Shown in pieces: positions 26,058-35,380 of a stretch of 64,000 bases of DNA (position 1 is its first letter; each line of letters begins with the position of its first letter). Source of the stretch: Iodidimonas muriae. Its GTDB lineage: Bacteria > Pseudomonadota > Alphaproteobacteria > Sphingomonadales > Rhodothalassiaceae. The stretch spans positions 62,001-126,000 of the forward strand of contig NZ_BMOV01000002.1 in NCBI RefSeq assembly GCF_014647255.1. Reading direction: 5' to 3'. A model generated the notes under the pieces. That model was not told the origin of the DNA, did not search any database, and saw only the letters and a list, made by a program, of their open reading frames with translations. The position numbers and the translations under genes were made by a program.

Positions 26058-26080
26058 ATATTTTGTAAATATATAAAATG
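26058..26080 (+). promoter_or_regulatory. AT-rich inverted repeat before the histidine kinase
   Basis: ATATTT-TGT-AAATAT (26058-26072) is followed by ATATAAAAT, which could be a -10 element (TATAAA). The whole region is AT-rich, unlike the coding sequence around it. It lies about 130 bp before the kinase start. No other gene fits in 25956-26200. Confidence 0.35.
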
Positions 26081-26200
26081 CAGCTATACTTCAACCGGGA
26101 CAAAAAAATATCGGGCCACCACTTTTGAAGCTGCCGAAAAAGGGAAGACCGCAACACAAGCTGCACGTCTCGGAAACCCACGTCCACCAAGGCAGAACAC

Positions 26201-27691
26201 ATGACCGCCACAGCGAGTCAGAAAACAGAAAAAAAAGAGGCACAAGAGCCTCTTCCGCCCGGCAAGCATGGCACGCGTTCTGTCTTGAGCAATCTGCGCA
26301 TCCTGATCTATTTGATGGCGCTTACCGGACTGACGGGCCTTTTTGGCGGATGGGAAATCCACAAAATCGGGACATTGCACAAGCTCAATTATCTTCATGT
26401 AAAATACAATCAGATGCTGGTGCAGGATCTGGAGGTATTTCGCAAAGGAGCGGAACCGATCAATCAGATGCGCCGTGATGTCCAATTGATCCGGGAACAA
26501 CCCATTGCCTGCCTCGAGATCATCGGCATGGTTGAAAAGGTGGTGTTGTCAGCATTCCAGATCTTGCGGGCCGTACAGGTTTGCCACGACGATCTAAAGC
26601 TGACGACGGAGGTTCTTTCCACCCTTGATGCTTATGAAGCCGGGCGATTGTCGCGGCCTGCATTGATCGATATTTTGGAGCAGGCGGTTGTCCAGATCAC
26701 CAACCATTCCCTGCAATTCGAACCCCTTGTGGAAGATGCGGAAAATGCGGTTCTCAAAACAACAATAACGCTGCTCATCCTGATGGCATTGGTCATTCCC
26801 ATCGTGGGCATTTTTGTAAGCCGCGCCGTATCCAATGATTGCCAGGAACTGGTCAGAACCCAAAAACGGCTGATAAAAGCCCGCAAGGAAGCGGATGAAG
26901 CCAATCTCGCCAAGTCGAAATTCCTAGCACATATGAGCCATGAACTCAGAACGCCCCTAAATGCCATTATCGGTTTTTCCGATCTGATGGCCCTGGAGAT
27001 TTACGGCAAGCTAGGCGATTCGCGCTATCGGTCATACGCGACGCATATCCGCGAATCTGGAAAGCATTTATTGCATATTATCAATGATTTGCTTGATCTG
27101 AGCAAGGTCGAGGCGGGCAAGATGGAATTGCAGCTGAAAAGGACCGAGATCAAGCCACTCATAAAAGACGCGCTAGAGCTTGTGGCGCTGGAAACGAAAC
27201 AGAACAGCCCCACCGTCCATATCGCCTTGCCAACCCATCCGCCGCGCTTGCTGGTGGACGAACGGTTGGTGAAACAGGCTTTGGTCAATCTCATCAGCAA
27301 TGCGGTGAAATTTACGCCAGACACCGGCGAAGTCCGTATCAAAGGCTCTTTGACCAAAGATGGACGCTTCCTTCTCGACATTTCAGATAACGGAGTGGGC
27401 ATGACCGAAAGCGAGTTGGCAATCTGCAAGCGGCCCTTTGGGCAAATTCACAATCACGTCCGGGACGATCAGCACGGAACAGGCTTGGGGCTGCCTTTGG
27501 TCAATCTGTTCATGCGGCTTCATGATGGGCAACTGGAAATTTCTTCACAAAAAGGCAAAGGCACCAAGGTGCGCCTGATCTTTCCTGCCTGTTGTGTGCT
27601 AACGGCCCAGGAAATGGCGGCGCAAACACTGGCAACGCAGGCGCGAACCACACAGACAGCGCCAACACAGATTGACCGCCGCGTCATTTAA
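26201..27691 (+). CDS. Membrane sensor histidine kinase
   Basis: This 496-residue kinase has two transmembrane helices (about 33-50 and 187-208) enclosing a roughly 135-residue helical periplasmic sensor of unknown ligand. A short coiled coil leads to the HisKA domain with the phosphorylated His at about 247 in SHELRTPLNAIIGFSDLM. The HATPase domain shows NLISNAVKFTP, DISDNGVGM and GTGLGLPLV. A low-complexity Ala/Gln/Thr tail follows. No response regulator gene is adjacent, so it is an orphan kinase here. DivJ/PleC-like kinases share the FSDLM phrase, but I do not assign an orthologue. Confidence 0.9.
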   Translation: MTATASQKTEKKEAQEPLPPGKHGTRSVLSNLRILIYLMALTGLTGLFGGWEIHKIGTLHKLNYLHVKYNQMLVQDLEVFRKGAEPINQMRRDVQLIREQPIACLEIIGMVEKVVLSAFQILRAVQVCHDDLKLTTEVLSTLDAYEAGRLSRPALIDILEQAVVQITNHSLQFEPLVEDAENAVLKTTITLLILMALVIPIVGIFVSRAVSNDCQELVRTQKRLIKARKEADEANLAKSKFLAHMSHELRTPLNAIIGFSDLMALEIYGKLGDSRYRSYATHIRESGKHLLHIINDLLDLSKVEAGKMELQLKRTEIKPLIKDALELVALETKQNSPTVHIALPTHPPRLLVDERLVKQALVNLISNAVKFTPDTGEVRIKGSLTKDGRFLLDISDNGVGMTESELAICKRPFGQIHNHVRDDQHGTGLGLPLVNLFMRLHDGQLEISSQKGKGTKVRLIFPACCVLTAQEMAAQTLATQARTTQTAPTQIDRRVI

Positions 27692-27724
27692 ACCACAATA
27701 CCCCCACTGACTATCGGGCCTATA

Positions 27725-27762
27725 CGCCCCCCACATCCTCTGGATGTTATCGGGGGTCTTGT
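27725..27762 (+). terminator. Hairpin between histidine kinase and aminopeptidase genes
   Basis: ACATCC-TCT-GGATGT (27733-27747) extends with flanking C-rich and GGGGG runs, followed by TCTTG. The pairing is interrupted, so this is a weak terminator call. Confidence 0.4.
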
Positions 27763-27804
27763 CGTATAAACGGCGATCATCCTTGCCCCTCGCATAAAAA
27801 GAGC

Positions 27805-29241
27805 ATGCCTGTGACCTTTGACCCCAATAGCTTTCTTGAAATCAATGACCACGAACAGGCCATTCCGGTGCTTGCCCTGTCTGTTGCAGCGCATGCGCAA
27901 TGGCGCAAAACCGCGCCTGCCGATGTGCAGCATTGGGAAGATTTGCAAGGATTCGAGGCCAAAAAGGGAGCGGTGATGTTTGTGCCGCCAACCGCCCAAA
28001 GCGGTGCGGCCATTGTGCTGGGACTCGGCGAAAATGGCGATGTCAATGCGCCGGACCCGTGGGGCTGGGCTGCCCTTGCCGACCGGCTGCCGCCCGGTAT
28101 CTATCGTCTGCCCGAAGGCATGCCAGGCATGGCACAGGAAATGGCCGCTCTGGGCTGGGCCTTGGCGCAATATCGTTTTCGCCGTTATCTGAAACACAGC
28201 GATCAAGGGGCACAAACACCGGATAAACCAAAACGCCTGCTCCTTTCCGATAAAGGGGCCTGGGAAAGGGCCACACGGGAAGCCGCCGCGGTAGCACTGG
28301 TGCGCGATCTGGTGAACACCCCCGCCAATGACATGCTCCCCTCTGATCTGGAGCGGGAAAGCCGGACCTTGGCCGACCGTTTCTCTGCCACGGTGACAAT
28401 AACCACCGGCGATGCCCTGCTGGATGCCAATTTCCCCGCCATCCATGCGGTGGGGCGGGCATCTGCCGATGCGCCAAGGCTTATCGATCTGCGCTGGGGA
28501 CGGGAAGACGCGCCAAGACTCACTTTGGTGGGCAAGGGGGTGTGTTTCGATTCAGGCGGACTGGACATCAAGCCCGCAAACGGCATGCGCCTGATGAAAA
28601 AAGACATGGGGGGGGCCGCCCATGTTTTAGGATTGGCGCAACGCATTATGAGCGACAAACTGGATGTGCGCCTGCGGGTGCTGATCCCGGCGGTAGAAAA
28701 TGCCATTTCAGGCACAGCCTTTCGCCCCGGCGATATCATCAAAACCCGCAAGGGCCTGTCCGTAGAAATTGGCAATACCGATGCGGAAGGCCGCTTGGTC
28801 CTGGGCGATGCCCTGACATTCGCCTGCGAAGAAACACCGGATCTTTTGCTAGACTTTGCCACACTTACCGGCGCGGCGCGGGTGGCACTGGGGCCGGATC
28901 TTCCCGCCTTTTTCACCGCAGATCACGATTTGGCCGACCACTTCGCCAAAGCCGCAGCAAGCACCGGCGATCCTTTATGGCGGCTTCCTTTATGGGAGGC
29001 CTATCTGGACTATCTGGATAGCAGCGTGGCCGATATCGCCAATGCCGGAGACAGCCCGTTCGGCGGGGCCATCACGGCTGCGCTTTACTTATCGCGCTTT
29101 ATCACCCCGGAGGTGACATGGGCGCATTTCGATGTTTATGCGTGGAACCAAAAGCCGCGCCCCGGTCGTCCGGCAGGCGGCGAGGCCATGGCCCTGCGGG
29201 CTGCTTTTTCTGTGATTCAGGATCGATTCGGTGCATCCTGA
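27805..29241 (+). CDS. Leucyl aminopeptidase family protein (M17)
   Basis: The 478-residue cytoplasmic protein has the M17 catalytic domain in its C-terminal half. GKGVCFDSGGLDIKP contains the conserved Lys (about 244) and a metal-binding Asp, MKKDMGGAAHVLG follows, and the family signature NTDAEGRLVLGD lies near residues 324-335. These enzymes use two divalent metals to release N-terminal residues from peptides. An uncharacterised N-terminal half is normal for the family. A MarR regulator and an NlpC/P60 hydrolase follow on the same strand. Pairing of M17 with NlpC/P60 genes is seen in related genomes. Confidence 0.93.
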   Translation: MPVTFDPNSFLEINDHEQAIPVLALSVAAHAQWRKTAPADVQHWEDLQGFEAKKGAVMFVPPTAQSGAAIVLGLGENGDVNAPDPWGWAALADRLPPGIYRLPEGMPGMAQEMAALGWALAQYRFRRYLKHSDQGAQTPDKPKRLLLSDKGAWERATREAAAVALVRDLVNTPANDMLPSDLERESRTLADRFSATVTITTGDALLDANFPAIHAVGRASADAPRLIDLRWGREDAPRLTLVGKGVCFDSGGLDIKPANGMRLMKKDMGGAAHVLGLAQRIMSDKLDVRLRVLIPAVENAISGTAFRPGDIIKTRKGLSVEIGNTDAEGRLVLGDALTFACEETPDLLLDFATLTGAARVALGPDLPAFFTADHDLADHFAKAAASTGDPLWRLPLWEAYLDYLDSSVADIANAGDSPFGGAITAALYLSRFITPEVTWAHFDVYAWNQKPRPGRPAGGEAMALRAAFSVIQDRFGAS

Positions 29242-29248
29242 CTTGTCT

Positions 29249-29291
29249 TTGACAAAAAAACCGATACGCTAGCGAAACGAACCACGTATCG
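29249..29291 (+). promoter_or_regulatory. Promoter with inverted repeat before the marR-type gene
   Basis: TTGACA at 29249-29254 is a perfect -35 hexamer. An inverted repeat, CGATACG (29262-29268) with CGTATCG (29285-29291), covers the expected -10 and start region and contains an inner CGCTAGCG palindrome. It is a plausible autoregulatory operator for the MarR protein that starts 13 bp downstream. Confidence 0.45.
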
Positions 29292-29304
29292 AGGGATACC
29301 GGAT

Positions 29305-29670
29305 ATGACGGATCGCACGCTGTCCGACCATTTGGGCCTATGGCACCGCGCACTTATTGGCAGTGTGCGCTCTGATGCACCGGATCTGACCACCAGGCAG
29401 ATGGCTATTCTTCTTTCGATTTATACCACAAGCCCTCCGCATACCGTGCGGGGATTGGCTGCAGAACTCGGGGTGGCCAAACCGGTGATTACTCGGGCTC
29501 TGGATACATTAAGCGTATTGGGATATGTGCGGCGCAAGCGCGATGAACAGGATCGACGCAGCGTTTTTGTGCAGCGAACGGTGAAGGGCGCCGTTTTCTT
29601 GAGCGAATTTCGCGATATTCTGGCACAAGCGGATGACCCCTCGTCGATCCGACTAACGGCATCCCGGTAA
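29305..29670 (+). CDS. MarR-family transcriptional regulator
   Basis: This 121-residue winged-helix protein has a GAGGGA ribosome-binding site. LTTRQMAILLSIY, VRGLAAELGVAKPVITRALDTLSVLGYVRRKRDEQDRRSVFV contain the recognition helix and the D-x-R-S/R wing typical of MarR proteins. It is shorter than the usual 140-150 residues, since the C-terminal dimerisation helix is brief. Its likely targets are its own promoter and the NlpC/P60 gene that starts 34 bp downstream. The ligand is unknown. Confidence 0.88.
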   Translation: MTDRTLSDHLGLWHRALIGSVRSDAPDLTTRQMAILLSIYTTSPPHTVRGLAAELGVAKPVITRALDTLSVLGYVRRKRDEQDRRSVFVQRTVKGAVFLSEFRDILAQADDPSSIRLTASR

Positions 29671-29704
29671 CCTCTTGCGATGACATCATCTCCGAAAGCC
29701 TGAT

Positions 29705-30583
29705 ATGACATCCCCGAAAAGAGATCCTCGTATCACACCGGCTCGGCCGGATTTGGCCGCTCGCTTTCTGGAGGGCATGGTCGAAGCAAGCCGATTCTCC
29801 GAAGGCCAACCCTATGTGGTGGTATCAGGCACCACAGCCTTGCGATCGCAAGCCAGTGGCACCGGAGCACAGGTCAGCGAGCTTTTATTCGGTGAACGCT
29901 TCACCGTTTATGAAGATCGCGGGGGCTGGGTATGGGGGCAATCGGCGCGTGATGGTTATGTAGGCTATGCCGAACGCACAGCCGTTGCACCCGATCCGTC
30001 TTCAGGCCTGCCTACCCATATGGTCAGCGCCCTTTTTGCCCATTTGATCCCCACGCCAGACTTGAAGACCAGCGCCCTTGCCTTGCTGCCCATGTCGGCG
30101 CAACTGACCTTGGGCGAATTGAGCCCATGTGGCGGTTATCGGAGGGTGCAGGAATATGATGGCTGGATTTGCGTGCGCCATATCCGGCAGATCGGCGAGC
30201 CCAATGGAGATTATGTATCCATTGCCGAGCGCTTTTTTGGTGCGCCTTATTTATGGGGCGGGAAAACAGCAAGCGGCATTGATTGCAGCGGCTTGGTGCA
30301 GGTAGCCATGGCCGCGGCAGACATAAGCATGCCCCGCGACTCAGACCTTCAGCTGACAGCTTGTCGGCACCGGCAATGGACAGCCATAAAGCGCAATCAT
30401 GCCCGGCGGGGCGACCTGGCGTTTTTCCCCGGCCATGTGGGGATCATGGTAGACCATGAAACGCTGCTGCACGCCAATGCCACCAATATGGCGGTAACGG
30501 TGGATCCATTAACCGATGTGATTGATTGGGTGGGCCGCAGCGAAGAACATCCCTTTAGCGGGCTTTATCGCCAGCCCGAATAA
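29705..30583 (+). CDS. NlpC/P60-family cell-wall hydrolase with SH3 domains
   Basis: The 292-residue protein has two SH3-like bacterial domains (about 35-95 and 105-165) and a C-terminal NlpC/P60 (C40) cysteine peptidase domain. Catalytic residues are Cys194 in GIDCSGLVQ and His244 in FFPGHVGIMVD, with a second polar His in LLHANAT. The usual substrate is the gamma-D-glutamyl-diaminopimelate link of murein peptides. No signal peptide is visible, so it probably acts on recycled muropeptides in the cytoplasm, which fits its placement after an M17 aminopeptidase. Confidence 0.9.
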   Translation: MTSPKRDPRITPARPDLAARFLEGMVEASRFSEGQPYVVVSGTTALRSQASGTGAQVSELLFGERFTVYEDRGGWVWGQSARDGYVGYAERTAVAPDPSSGLPTHMVSALFAHLIPTPDLKTSALALLPMSAQLTLGELSPCGGYRRVQEYDGWICVRHIRQIGEPNGDYVSIAERFFGAPYLWGGKTASGIDCSGLVQVAMAAADISMPRDSDLQLTACRHRQWTAIKRNHARRGDLAFFPGHVGIMVDHETLLHANATNMAVTVDPLTDVIDWVGRSEEHPFSGLYRQPE

Positions 30584-30617
30584 GCACGCACCAGCCCCTA
30601 TATGACAAAAGAGCCGT

Positions 30618-30659
30618 GCCGGGAATTTTCAAGAATCCCCGGCCCCGCGATTTTGTTTT
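30618..30659. terminator. Convergent terminator between NlpC/P60 and cytochrome c genes
   Basis: GCCGGG (30618-30623) pairs with CCCGGC (30638-30643), with AATT/AAT extension. The plus strand then has TTTTGTTTTA and the minus strand has TCTTTTGT, so it can serve both genes. Confidence 0.65.
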
Positions 30660-31221
30660 ATTCCGACCCGGCTTCCTCTTCCACCGCAGGAAGGGGCAGC
30701 GGTTGATCGGATTGGGCACGCAAAAAGGCGATCACATTGGCACGATCAGTCGGTTTGCGCAGGCCAGCAAAGGCCATTTTGTTGCCCGGAATGGCTTCAT
30801 TGGTGTTCAAAAGCCACGCATCAAGCTGTTCATAGGTCCATTCACCGCCATGATTGGCCAAGGCATCGGAATAGCCAAAGCCCGGTTTGGACCCGATGGC
30901 GCTTCCCACAATGCCAAACAGATTCGGGCCGATTTTATTGGCCCCATCCTTATCATAGCTGTGACAGGCGGCACATTTGGCAAAGGCACGCTGGCCCTTG
31001 TCGGCAGAGGCTTGCGACAAAAGCATGGCCAAAGACGGCCCTTCGGGCTCGGCTTCCTTTTCCGTGTCCTCACTGGCCACATCCGGCAAGGCCACAGCAT
31101 AGGCCGGTGTTTCTGGGGCCTCTACATGAAACCGCCCTTCGGTCAAAATAGCACTGCCTTTGACCAACAAAAGCGCGATCAGAATGCCCGCAAGGGCTTT
31201 GTTCACCGTCATCGTATCCAC
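30658..31221 (-). CDS. Membrane-anchored c-type cytochrome
   Basis: The 187-residue protein has an uncleaved N-terminal transmembrane anchor (about 7-24), an acidic linker, and a class I cytochrome c domain. Heme attachment is CAACH at 83-87 and the axial Met is about 149 in PGNKMAFAG. The layout resembles CycM-type membrane cytochromes that carry electrons from the bc1 complex to a terminal oxidase. A GTG start at 31221 with AGGAGGAG upstream is preferred. An ATG nine bases further in is possible. Confidence 0.9.
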   Translation of the reverse strand: MDTMTVNKALAGILIALLLVKGSAILTEGRFHVEAPETPAYAVALPDVASEDTEKEAEPEGPSLAMLLSQASADKGQRAFAKCAACHSYDKDGANKIGPNLFGIVGSAIGSKPGFGYSDALANHGGEWTYEQLDAWLLNTNEAIPGNKMAFAGLRKPTDRANVIAFLRAQSDQPLPLPAVEEEAGSE

Positions 31222-31373
31222 GAACTATGCTCCTCCTGCCCTGGTCTTTTTGAACGACGCTTTGGGCGGCGCAGACCATAGACCGACAGCGGCCCCTATC
31301 GCAAGCCGCACCAACTTTGCGGTCTTCTTATCGTGCTGTCCGCTTTCATGCAATGCGACAGATGGTCATTTTA

Positions 31374-31408
31374 TAAGAGAAAGGCCGGGAGGACACCCCT
31401 CCCGGCCT
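31374..31408 (-). terminator. Intrinsic terminator of the M1 aminopeptidase gene
   Basis: AGGCCGGGAGG (31382-31392) pairs perfectly with CCTCCCGGCCT (31398-31408). On the minus strand the stem is followed by TTTCTCTTAT. The remaining 31222-31373 shows only space for the cytochrome promoter. Confidence 0.85.
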
Positions 31409-31432
31409 GATTTCATTGAAATAACGTCTCGA

Positions 31433-34165
31433 TCAGCGTGCGCTGAAATAGCTCGTTACTTGTTCAGCCTTGGCATCCACAAGGGCCGCGCAGAGCCGGA
31501 TACGCTCCAATGTTTGCGCCAATTCCCGCGGGCCGCCTTCCAGATCGTCCACCTTATCGGCAAAGAAGGCATTTACTTCCTCAGCCCGTTCTACGGAGCA
31601 AAAACCACTGCCCATATTGGCAATAGCCCCTTTGCGCCATGTCGGGATACGGGGCAGCAAAACATCCAGATTGCCTTGCACCCATTCCCACATGGCTTCC
31701 CGCTGTTCCGAAACGCCCACCTGAGAAAAGGCAATCAGAATCGCTTCATTGTCGCGCACCCGCTCGTCTCCGATCACCGAACGCATCAGGCTCGCCACAT
31801 CATCGGCTGGCGACGTGGCCAAAGCGCCCAAGGCCCGTTGACGGAATGTTGCATCGCGTGAGGCAAGGGCACGATCCAGCAAGGTCTGGGCAAAGTTGAA
31901 ATCTTCTTCCTCAACGGCCACAGCCAGCGCTGTTCCCACAATCCCCGCATCCAAGGCACTGTTATCGAGTTCTTCGCCATCGCCAAGATAGGCTTTGGCG
32001 CGCTCGACCAAGGTTGCACGCAAGGCTTCATCTTTCCCCAGATTCGCCATGGCACTGACAAGAGAGCCACGCAGCAAGTGGGTTTCACCGGTTTCGCCTG
32101 CCGCTGCCTCAAGGCCAAGGCTTTGCAAACGGTCGCCATAAAGATCCCGCACAAGGGCAGAAATACCGTCTTTGGCAGCCTCGCTTTGAGCCAAACGACC
32201 ATACATCAAGCCCAGATCGGATACTGGCTGGGTTGCCACTTCGCGGTTATCCGCCTTTGCCAGAATACCGAAGGCATCCACCATCGTTGCGGTCGATGCA
32301 TCATCCGAACGATATGCGGCGGACAAAGAACCCAAAAGCGCCTGTGCTTCCCGCTCGTTCAGCGCATCGAAATTGCTAAACAAAGCCGACCAGCCCTGTT
32401 CATCCAGCGCCATGCGGTAATAGCCCGAACCATTGTCATTGGGCATCAACCAGGCCGGGCAGCTTTGTGACGGAAGCTCTATTGTGGCTTCCGCTTCGCT
32501 CAAGACCGTGCAAAAGCGATCGCGACCTTCCGCTGTGCCATAAGCCATGCACACCGGAATTTTCCATGTCTGGTCGCGGTCACCCTCTGATCCAACGGGG
32601 AAATAACGCGATTGGTTTAACGTGACGCGAGGAATGGCATCGCCATCACAGGACAGTTCCGCCCGCACGATAGGCACACCGGGCTGGAACAGGAAGCTGC
32701 GGAACGCATCCACAACATCAGGGCGGTTTGCCCCATCAGCCAAGGATTGCATGAAGTCGTTCACATCCGCCACATCATTGGCAAAACGCTCCATATGCAA
32801 CCGCACACCTTCGCGGAAGGCATCTTCGCCCAAAAAGGCTTCAAACATGGCCAGAACGCCGCCACCTTTGCGGTAAGTGATGCCATCAAAGGCCGTGGCA
32901 ATATCATGATTGGAGCGGATCGGTTCACGGATCTGGCGCGCAGTGGCAAGGCTATCGGACCCCATAACGCCCAGTGCTCCCCGGAACGTGGCGGTAGAAA
33001 ATCCCCGACCCGGAAAGGCCATGTCTACGGACTTGTTCCCCATCCAGGTAGCAAAGGATTCATTCAGCCAGATATCGTCCCACCATTTGGGCGTAACCAG
33101 ATTGCCAAACCATTGATGGGCCAGTTCATGGGAATGCACAGAGGCATAGGCCCGTTTTTGACCTTCCGACACTTGCGATCCATCGCCCAGCAGCAAAAGC
33201 TGTTCGCGATAAGTGATGGCCCCGACATTTTCCATGGCCCCGGCCGCAAAATCGGGAACGGCGATGATGTCCAGTTTGGGATAAGGGAAGGCCACATTGA
33301 AATAGCGCTCCTGGGCTTCAATGATGGCTTGGGTGTTTTCCAACGCATAACCAAGCTGGTCGCCTTTGCCCTTGGCGGCCACACCGCGCAATGGCAACGG
33401 ACGATCGCGCACCTCATTGGGCGGCAAATCGCCAAAATCCACCACATCCAAAGGCCCAACTGCAAAAGCAATCAGATAGGTGGGCAAGGGAGGCGTGGTT
33501 TCATAATGACGGGTGACAAGACCATCGCCGGCATCTGTTTGCGAGACTTCCGGCGTTGCGGTGATTACCGTATCGGTGGCTTTGGCGGTTACGGAAATAT
33601 CGAAAGGCGTTTTGAACGCCGGTTCATCAAAGCTGGGGAAGGCCAGCCGCGCCGACGTGGCTTCAAACTGGGTGAAGGCATAATCTTCACCCCCTTCCGT
33701 TACTTTATAAAGCCCTTCCAGCGCGCCATTGAAGGGCGCGGTATATTGGAACGACAAAGTGGCCGGGCCTTTTGGCGGGGTGCTGTCGAGACTGATGCGG
33801 GCAATCCCCGTCGGGTCCACTTGTTCGTAACTGGCATCGATGCGCTGGTCGCCCACTGTCAACCACACATCGCTCACATCCAGATCATTGCCATGCACCC
33901 AAAGAATGGGCGACGGTTCATTGATGGCCACGTCAATGGCCACCGCACCGGAGAAACTGTCTTTGGTCGGCAAGATGGTCAGATCAAGCTGATAATGGGT
34001 AGGAACCACAGAATCGCCAAGCTGGCCATGGGGAATGGCATCCGCCGCTACCGTGGCCTGATCCTGTTCAGACGTGGATGTCTGCTTTGTTTGTGTGTCA
34101 TCATCACATGCTGCAAGCGCAGAGAGTGCTGCAGCTCCTATCAGTAGTCGCCAAACGCGCATCAT
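31433..34165 (-). CDS. M1-family aminopeptidase, lipoprotein
   Basis: The 910-residue gluzincin begins with a lipoprotein signal (lipobox ALAAC, Cys at about 20). The N-terminal beta domain and catalytic domain follow, with exopeptidase motif GAMEN and zinc site HELAH (346-350) plus Glu369 in WLNESFA. The C-terminal third is an ERAP1-like alpha-solenoid. It would cleave N-terminal residues from peptides at the cell envelope. The start ATG has GGAGACTTT upstream, and an adjacent ATG at 34162 is equivalent. It lies 57 bp downstream of nudC on the same strand. Confidence 0.94.
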   Translation of the reverse strand: MMRVWRLLIGAAALSALAACDDDTQTKQTSTSEQDQATVAADAIPHGQLGDSVVPTHYQLDLTILPTKDSFSGAVAIDVAINEPSPILWVHGNDLDVSDVWLTVGDQRIDASYEQVDPTGIARISLDSTPPKGPATLSFQYTAPFNGALEGLYKVTEGGEDYAFTQFEATSARLAFPSFDEPAFKTPFDISVTAKATDTVITATPEVSQTDAGDGLVTRHYETTPPLPTYLIAFAVGPLDVVDFGDLPPNEVRDRPLPLRGVAAKGKGDQLGYALENTQAIIEAQERYFNVAFPYPKLDIIAVPDFAAGAMENVGAITYREQLLLLGDGSQVSEGQKRAYASVHSHELAHQWFGNLVTPKWWDDIWLNESFATWMGNKSVDMAFPGRGFSTATFRGALGVMGSDSLATARQIREPIRSNHDIATAFDGITYRKGGGVLAMFEAFLGEDAFREGVRLHMERFANDVADVNDFMQSLADGANRPDVVDAFRSFLFQPGVPIVRAELSCDGDAIPRVTLNQSRYFPVGSEGDRDQTWKIPVCMAYGTAEGRDRFCTVLSEAEATIELPSQSCPAWLMPNDNGSGYYRMALDEQGWSALFSNFDALNEREAQALLGSLSAAYRSDDASTATMVDAFGILAKADNREVATQPVSDLGLMYGRLAQSEAAKDGISALVRDLYGDRLQSLGLEAAAGETGETHLLRGSLVSAMANLGKDEALRATLVERAKAYLGDGEELDNSALDAGIVGTALAVAVEEEDFNFAQTLLDRALASRDATFRQRALGALATSPADDVASLMRSVIGDERVRDNEAILIAFSQVGVSEQREAMWEWVQGNLDVLLPRIPTWRKGAIANMGSGFCSVERAEEVNAFFADKVDDLEGGPRELAQTLERIRLCAALVDAKAEQVTSYFSAR

Positions 34166-34222
34166 AAAGTCTCCCGATCCGATGATTGTTGTTTATATTG
34201 CAGCGAAGACTAACGGCATGGG

Positions 34223-35176
34223 TCACCCCGCGTCCAGCCACCTTTTTATTAAATGATGGGCAAGGGCAAGACGCGGCGGCACCATAAGGGCTTCGCTTTC
34301 CCCGTCCATGGCCCTTGCAACCTCCCGGCGTGTGAACCAGCGCGCGTCTTCCAACTCTGTCCGGTCCACCACGATTTCTTCGCTCAACGCCTGAGCGATA
34401 AAACCCAACATCAAATTTGAAGGGAAAGGCCAGGGCTGGCTGCCTACATAAGAAACCCCGCCGATCACGATCCCGGCCTCTTCATGCACTTCACGGCGCA
34501 CCGCAGCCTCCAGCGACTCGCCGGATTCCACAAAGCCCGCCAGCGCCGAATACATACCCGGAGGAAAGGTCGGCTGACGGCCCAGAAGGCAAAAATCACC
34601 GCGCACCGGCACCATGATCGCCACCGGGTCGGTGCGCGGATAATGTTCGCTATTGCACGCCTCGCAATAGCGTTGATAGCCGCCGCGCCGGGCAACGGTG
34701 GTGCTTGAGCAACGGGCGCAAAAGCGATGCCGCGCGTGCCAGGATAAAATGGCCAGCGCTTGCGCCACGATGCCGGTAATGCCCTGATCATGGGCCGGAG
34801 AGCCGAGCTGCATGGCCAGCGACCGCCCATCAAGAAACAAAAGCGGCCGGGATGCCTGTATTACCTCGGTTGGCAGGTCCCACTCTTCGGGGCAGCGCAC
34901 GGCGAACAACGGCGTTTGATCCTGTTGCACCCCCAAAAACACGCAATCGGCCTGCGCTTCGATCAGCGGGGCCATCTGTACATAAGTGCTGTAAAATAAT
35001 GTGGGCGGCGTGCCACCATGAACGGCGACCTTCCCGGAGCGCACGGCCAAAAAGCGCCCTTTTTGGCAGGCCTTTAGGAGCCAGTCTTCATCGCCGCGGC
35101 GGTTTTCCGCACGGTCGAGCGGATTGCCGCAATAGGCAATCATAAGATCAGGGTGAAACAGAGCTGCATCCATCAT
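34223..35176 (-). CDS. nudC: NAD(+) diphosphatase / RNA deNADding Nudix hydrolase
   Basis: The 317-residue protein shows the NudC layout: an N-terminal domain, a zinc ribbon (FCARC about 150 and YCEAC about 167), and a Nudix domain. The Nudix box runs GFVESGESLEAAVRREVHEEAGI. The NudC-specific motif SQPWPFPSNLM follows. NudC hydrolyses NAD(H) to NMN and AMP and removes NAD caps from RNA. Two adjacent ATGs (35176 and 35173) can serve as starts. It is likely co-transcribed with the M1 aminopeptidase downstream. Confidence 0.94.
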   Translation of the reverse strand: MMDAALFHPDLMIAYCGNPLDRAENRRGDEDWLLKACQKGRFLAVRSGKVAVHGGTPPTLFYSTYVQMAPLIEAQADCVFLGVQQDQTPLFAVRCPEEWDLPTEVIQASRPLLFLDGRSLAMQLGSPAHDQGITGIVAQALAILSWHARHRFCARCSSTTVARRGGYQRYCEACNSEHYPRTDPVAIMVPVRGDFCLLGRQPTFPPGMYSALAGFVESGESLEAAVRREVHEEAGIVIGGVSYVGSQPWPFPSNLMLGFIAQALSEEIVVDRTELEDARWFTRREVARAMDGESEALMVPPRLALAHHLIKRWLDAG

Positions 35177-35380
35177 CGCCGTTTGATGCCATATATTCCG
35201 GTTAAAACCAATTCAGAACCAATCCCGCATGAATGACCACAAGTGCGCCGTCCAGCGATTGGCAGAAAATGCTCACAAAAATGAACCCAAGAGCAACAAT
35301 GACGCACCTTAATCCTGTACCGCGCAGAAACGAGCCAATCAATAAAAGCGCCGCGAACGAAAACAAAGAAGGGGCCTATC

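Noticed and set aside
32747-34147. Open frame of 466 codons on the plus strand
   Set aside because: It is antisense to the M1 aminopeptidase, which has complete catalytic motifs.
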